From positions 1-7,839 of the forward strand of contig CBDVAK010000154.1 of NCBI GenBank assembly GCA_965371945.1: a stretch of 7,839 nt of DNA, read 5' to 3'. Below, piece after piece: positions 6,515 through 7,839 of the stretch. This DNA is from CBDVAK01 sp965371945 (GTDB taxonomy: Bacteria > Pseudomonadota > Gammaproteobacteria > Competibacterales > JAHEDQ01). The notes beneath the pieces are model-generated. The model searched no databases and was not told the origin of the DNA. It saw nothing but the letters and a program-made list of their open reading frames with translations. Position numbers and translations under genes: made by a program. Numbering within the stretch: position 1 is the stretch's first letter; each line of letters starts with the position of its first letter.

Positions 6515-6888
6515 TGCTACAGACATTGGCGATAGCGGCCGGCGGAGCCGTCGGTGCGGTGCTGCGATTCTGGGTCTCGATCGGTGTACACGCCGCGATA
6601 GGGCGTGGGTTTCCCTACGGCACACTGTCGGTAAACATCCTCGGCAGCTTCGGTATCGGTGCCCTTTCGGTGCTGTTCCTCGAACGCTTGGCGGTGGGCC
6701 CGGAAATTCGATCGCTGGTGCTGATCGGATTGCTGGGCTCCTTCACCACATTTTCGACTTTCAGCCTGGAAACGATCAACCTGCTTCAGGGCGGGCGTTT
6801 TTCGGCGGCCGCCGCCAATGTACTCCTCAACGTAAGCTTGTGCGTGGTGGGGACCTGGCTGGGACTGATCGTGGCGAGACAACTATGA
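6514..6888 (+). CDS. crcB: Fluoride ion channel CrcB/FluC
   Basis: A 124-residue inner-membrane protein of the CrcB (Fluc) family, which forms dual-topology dimers that let fluoride leak out of the cytoplasm. Four hydrophobic helices are visible, at about 3-25, 36-57, 67-90 and 98-121. Family signatures are intact: GGAVGAVLRF (10-19), GTLSVNILG (36-44) with the pore Asn N41, and GLLGSFTTFSTFS (72-84) with the paired pore phenylalanines F80 and F83. Only one crcB copy is seen, consistent with a homodimer. The start overlaps the stop of a short upstream frame (TGATG), and its own Shine-Dalgarno is weak. The 3' end overlaps the DUF190 start by ATGA, so both are expected to be translated together. 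Confidence 0.95.
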   Translation: MLQTLAIAAGGAVGAVLRFWVSIGVHAAIGRGFPYGTLSVNILGSFGIGALSVLFLERLAVGPEIRSLVLIGLLGSFTTFSTFSLETINLLQGGRFSAAAANVLLNVSLCVVGTWLGLIVARQL

Positions 6889-7202
6889 ATATGACCGAAA
6901 TCACCGTGGCCAGAATCTATTTGTCCGAAAGCCAGCATCTGCTGGACGATCTGATCAACAAACTGCACGACGTCGAACGGGTGCGCGGTGTCACCGTGTT
7001 CCGTGGCATCAGCGGGTTCGGGCACTCGGGGAAGATGCACTCTGCAAGCCTGCTGGACCTGTCCATGGACCTGCCGCTGGTGATCGAGTTCTTCGACCTG
7101 CCCGAGCGCGTGGAGCGAATATTGACGGACCTGGCCGAACTACTCCGGGGCACGCCGGTGGTGACCTGGCAGGGGCGGGTCAACAACTTCGGCCTGGTCT
7201 GA
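6885..7202 (+). CDS. DUF190 domain-containing protein, crcB partner
   Basis: A 105-residue soluble protein of the DUF190 family (PF02641), small alpha/beta proteins with a PII-like ferredoxin fold whose function is not established. Typical motifs are present: ARIYLSES near the N-terminus (9-16), the GVTVFRGISGFG core, then a His/Ser-rich turn and a DLPLVIEFFD strand. The ATG at 6885 overlaps the crcB stop (ATGA). The frame is open further upstream into crcB, but the family N-terminus fits this start; ATG 6891 is a second option. Genes of this family are often beside or fused to crcB, suggesting a role in fluoride resistance, perhaps sensing or channel control, which is inference. Its last 63 bases overlap the thioesterase gene on the other strand. 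Confidence 0.88.
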   Translation: MNMTEITVARIYLSESQHLLDDLINKLHDVERVRGVTVFRGISGFGHSGKMHSASLLDLSMDLPLVIEFFDLPERVERILTDLAELLRGTPVVTWQGRVNNFGLV

Positions 7203-7649
7203 CTGCGTCGGCTCATCCTCGAGCGTCATCATGGTCGCCAGCATCGTCGCCACCTGCTTGTCGCTGCCACCGGTACGGGCATACACATCACCATTGCAAA
7301 CATAGATGGTACGACCGGCGCGCACGACGCGACCATGGGCCCGGAATTCCTCGCCGGCCGCGGGGGCCAGAAAATTCACCTTGAACTCGATCGTCAACAC
7401 GTGGGCGCCCGCCGCCATCAGGCTGTAGGCCGCATAACCACATGCGCTGTCGACGATGGTGGTGATCACGCCACCATGCAGAAAGCCGTGTTGCTGAACC
7501 AGATCCGCCCGATAGGGCAGTACGATCTCCACTACTCCCGCTGATACGCCGGCCAGCCGGGCGCCCAACGTGGTCATGATTGTCTGGCGGCCGAAACTGT
7601 TCCGTACCCGGGGCTCAAAATTCGGATCGCGTGGCACCAGTTCCTTCAT
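7140..7649 (-). CDS. PaaI family hotdog-fold thioesterase
   Basis: A 169-residue cytoplasmic protein of the PaaI/YdiI-like thioesterase family, expected to hydrolyse acyl- or aryl-CoA thioesters; the precise substrate is not predictable. VRNSFGRQTIMTTLGARL (15-32) is the usual N-terminal helix, followed by QQHGFLHGG (52-60) and the candidate catalytic D67 in VDSACGYAA. The later strands IEFKVNFLAPA and RTIYVCNGDVYA complete the hotdog core, ending at about residue 143. The last 20 or so residues are Pro/His/Arg-rich, lie antisense to the DUF190 gene and are probably a non-conserved tail. The ATG overlaps the stop of the upstream truncated gene (ATGA) and has only a weak Shine-Dalgarno, so translational coupling with that gene is likely. 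Confidence 0.9.
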   Translation of the reverse strand: MKELVPRDPNFEPRVRNSFGRQTIMTTLGARLAGVSAGVVEIVLPYRADLVQQHGFLHGGVITTIVDSACGYAAYSLMAAGAHVLTIEFKVNFLAPAAGEEFRAHGRVVRAGRTIYVCNGDVYARTGGSDKQVATMLATMMTLEDEPTQSDQAEVVDPPLPGHHRRAPE

Positions 7650-7837
7650 GTGTTGCTACCGCTTTGGCGTGCCTGCACATAGCTGAGCAGCTTGCTGGGC
7701 GGCAATTTGCGACTGGCCGGCCCACTGCGTACGTAAAACTCCTCCTCCTTGTTGATACGCAGGAAAACCGGCGCGCTGCAAGATTCGCATTCCAGCACCA
7801 ACACGCGTTTGTCTGACACCGTACTGAGTCCAAAGCG
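7646..7837 (-). CDS. C-terminal fragment, probable AlbA_2/Schlafen-type ATP-binding protein (partial)
   Basis: This is the 3' end of a gene that enters from the right edge; 63 residues and a TGA stop are present. It reads RFGLSTVSDKRVLVLE, then a Cys-containing turn (LECESCSAPVF), EEEFYVRSGPASRKL and a final LLSYVQARQ. The pattern of a beta strand, xPVFL, an acidic loop, EFYVRSGxxSxxL and a terminal helix of the type YVQAR resembles the end of bacterial proteins with an AlbA_2 (Schlafen-type) domain, which are often annotated as ATP-binding proteins or transcriptional regulators. This is from memory of the pattern, not a search. The stop overlaps the thioesterase start as ATGA, so the two are probably one transcription unit. 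That the frame is coding is more certain than its identity. Confidence 0.6.
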   Translation of the reverse strand, partial: RFGLSTVSDKRVLVLECESCSAPVFLRINKEEEFYVRSGPASRKLPPSKLLSYVQARQSGSNT

Positions 7838-7839
7838 GA

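Noticed and set aside
7615..7833. 72-residue - strand frame at the right edge
   Set aside because: Cys/Arg-rich shadow; the neighbouring frame 7646-7837 has a protein-like sequence and an ATGA junction with the thioesterase.

Overview
The window is GC-rich chromosomal DNA (about 60% by eye), with tightly packed genes, ATG starts preceded by Shine-Dalgarno sequences, and gene families typical of free-living Gammaproteobacteria: YfcC, SixA, an NptA-type Na/Pi cotransporter with a PhoU-like tail, CrcB plus DUF190, and a PaaI-type thioesterase. The lineage is inferred from gene content and PhoB-like boxes, because there is no rRNA or marker gene. No tRNA, CRISPR array, insertion sequence or phage gene was seen.

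Left part (1-2046, + strand): a YfcC-family membrane transporter, followed 7 bases later by the phosphohistidine phosphatase SixA, probably one operon. Middle part (2047-4468, + strand): a Na/Pi cotransporter with a C-terminal PhoU-like region, then a small, very basic, helical protein of unknown function. Each of these two genes has its own 18-base direct repeat of the PhoB-box type (CTGnnAY, 4 bases, CTGTAAC; 11-base period). Together they look like a small phosphate-starvation module. The box in front of the transporter overlaps the longest possible reading of that gene, which argues for a later start near 2205.

Right part: a signal-less M14 zinc carboxypeptidase on the - strand (4469-6313) converges on the small basic gene. 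It is separated by a roughly 200-base divergent region from crcB (fluoride channel) and a DUF190 gene, which overlap by ATGA and form one unit. The crcB leader holds a hairpin containing TGATGACGCC, a GATGG element loosely like the fluoride riboswitch, and a 31-codon open frame ending in a TGATG overlap with crcB. These are competing or combined control hypotheses.

At the right edge on the - strand, a PaaI-like hotdog thioesterase starts in an ATGA overlap with the 3' end of a truncated gene running off the window. That fragment resembles the C-terminus of AlbA_2/Schlafen-type ATP-binding proteins. The 3' end of the thioesterase overlaps the 3' end of the DUF190 gene by 63 bases on opposite strands.

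The most promising undescribed item is the Pho-box-preceded small basic protein beside the phosphate transporter, followed by the crcB leader.
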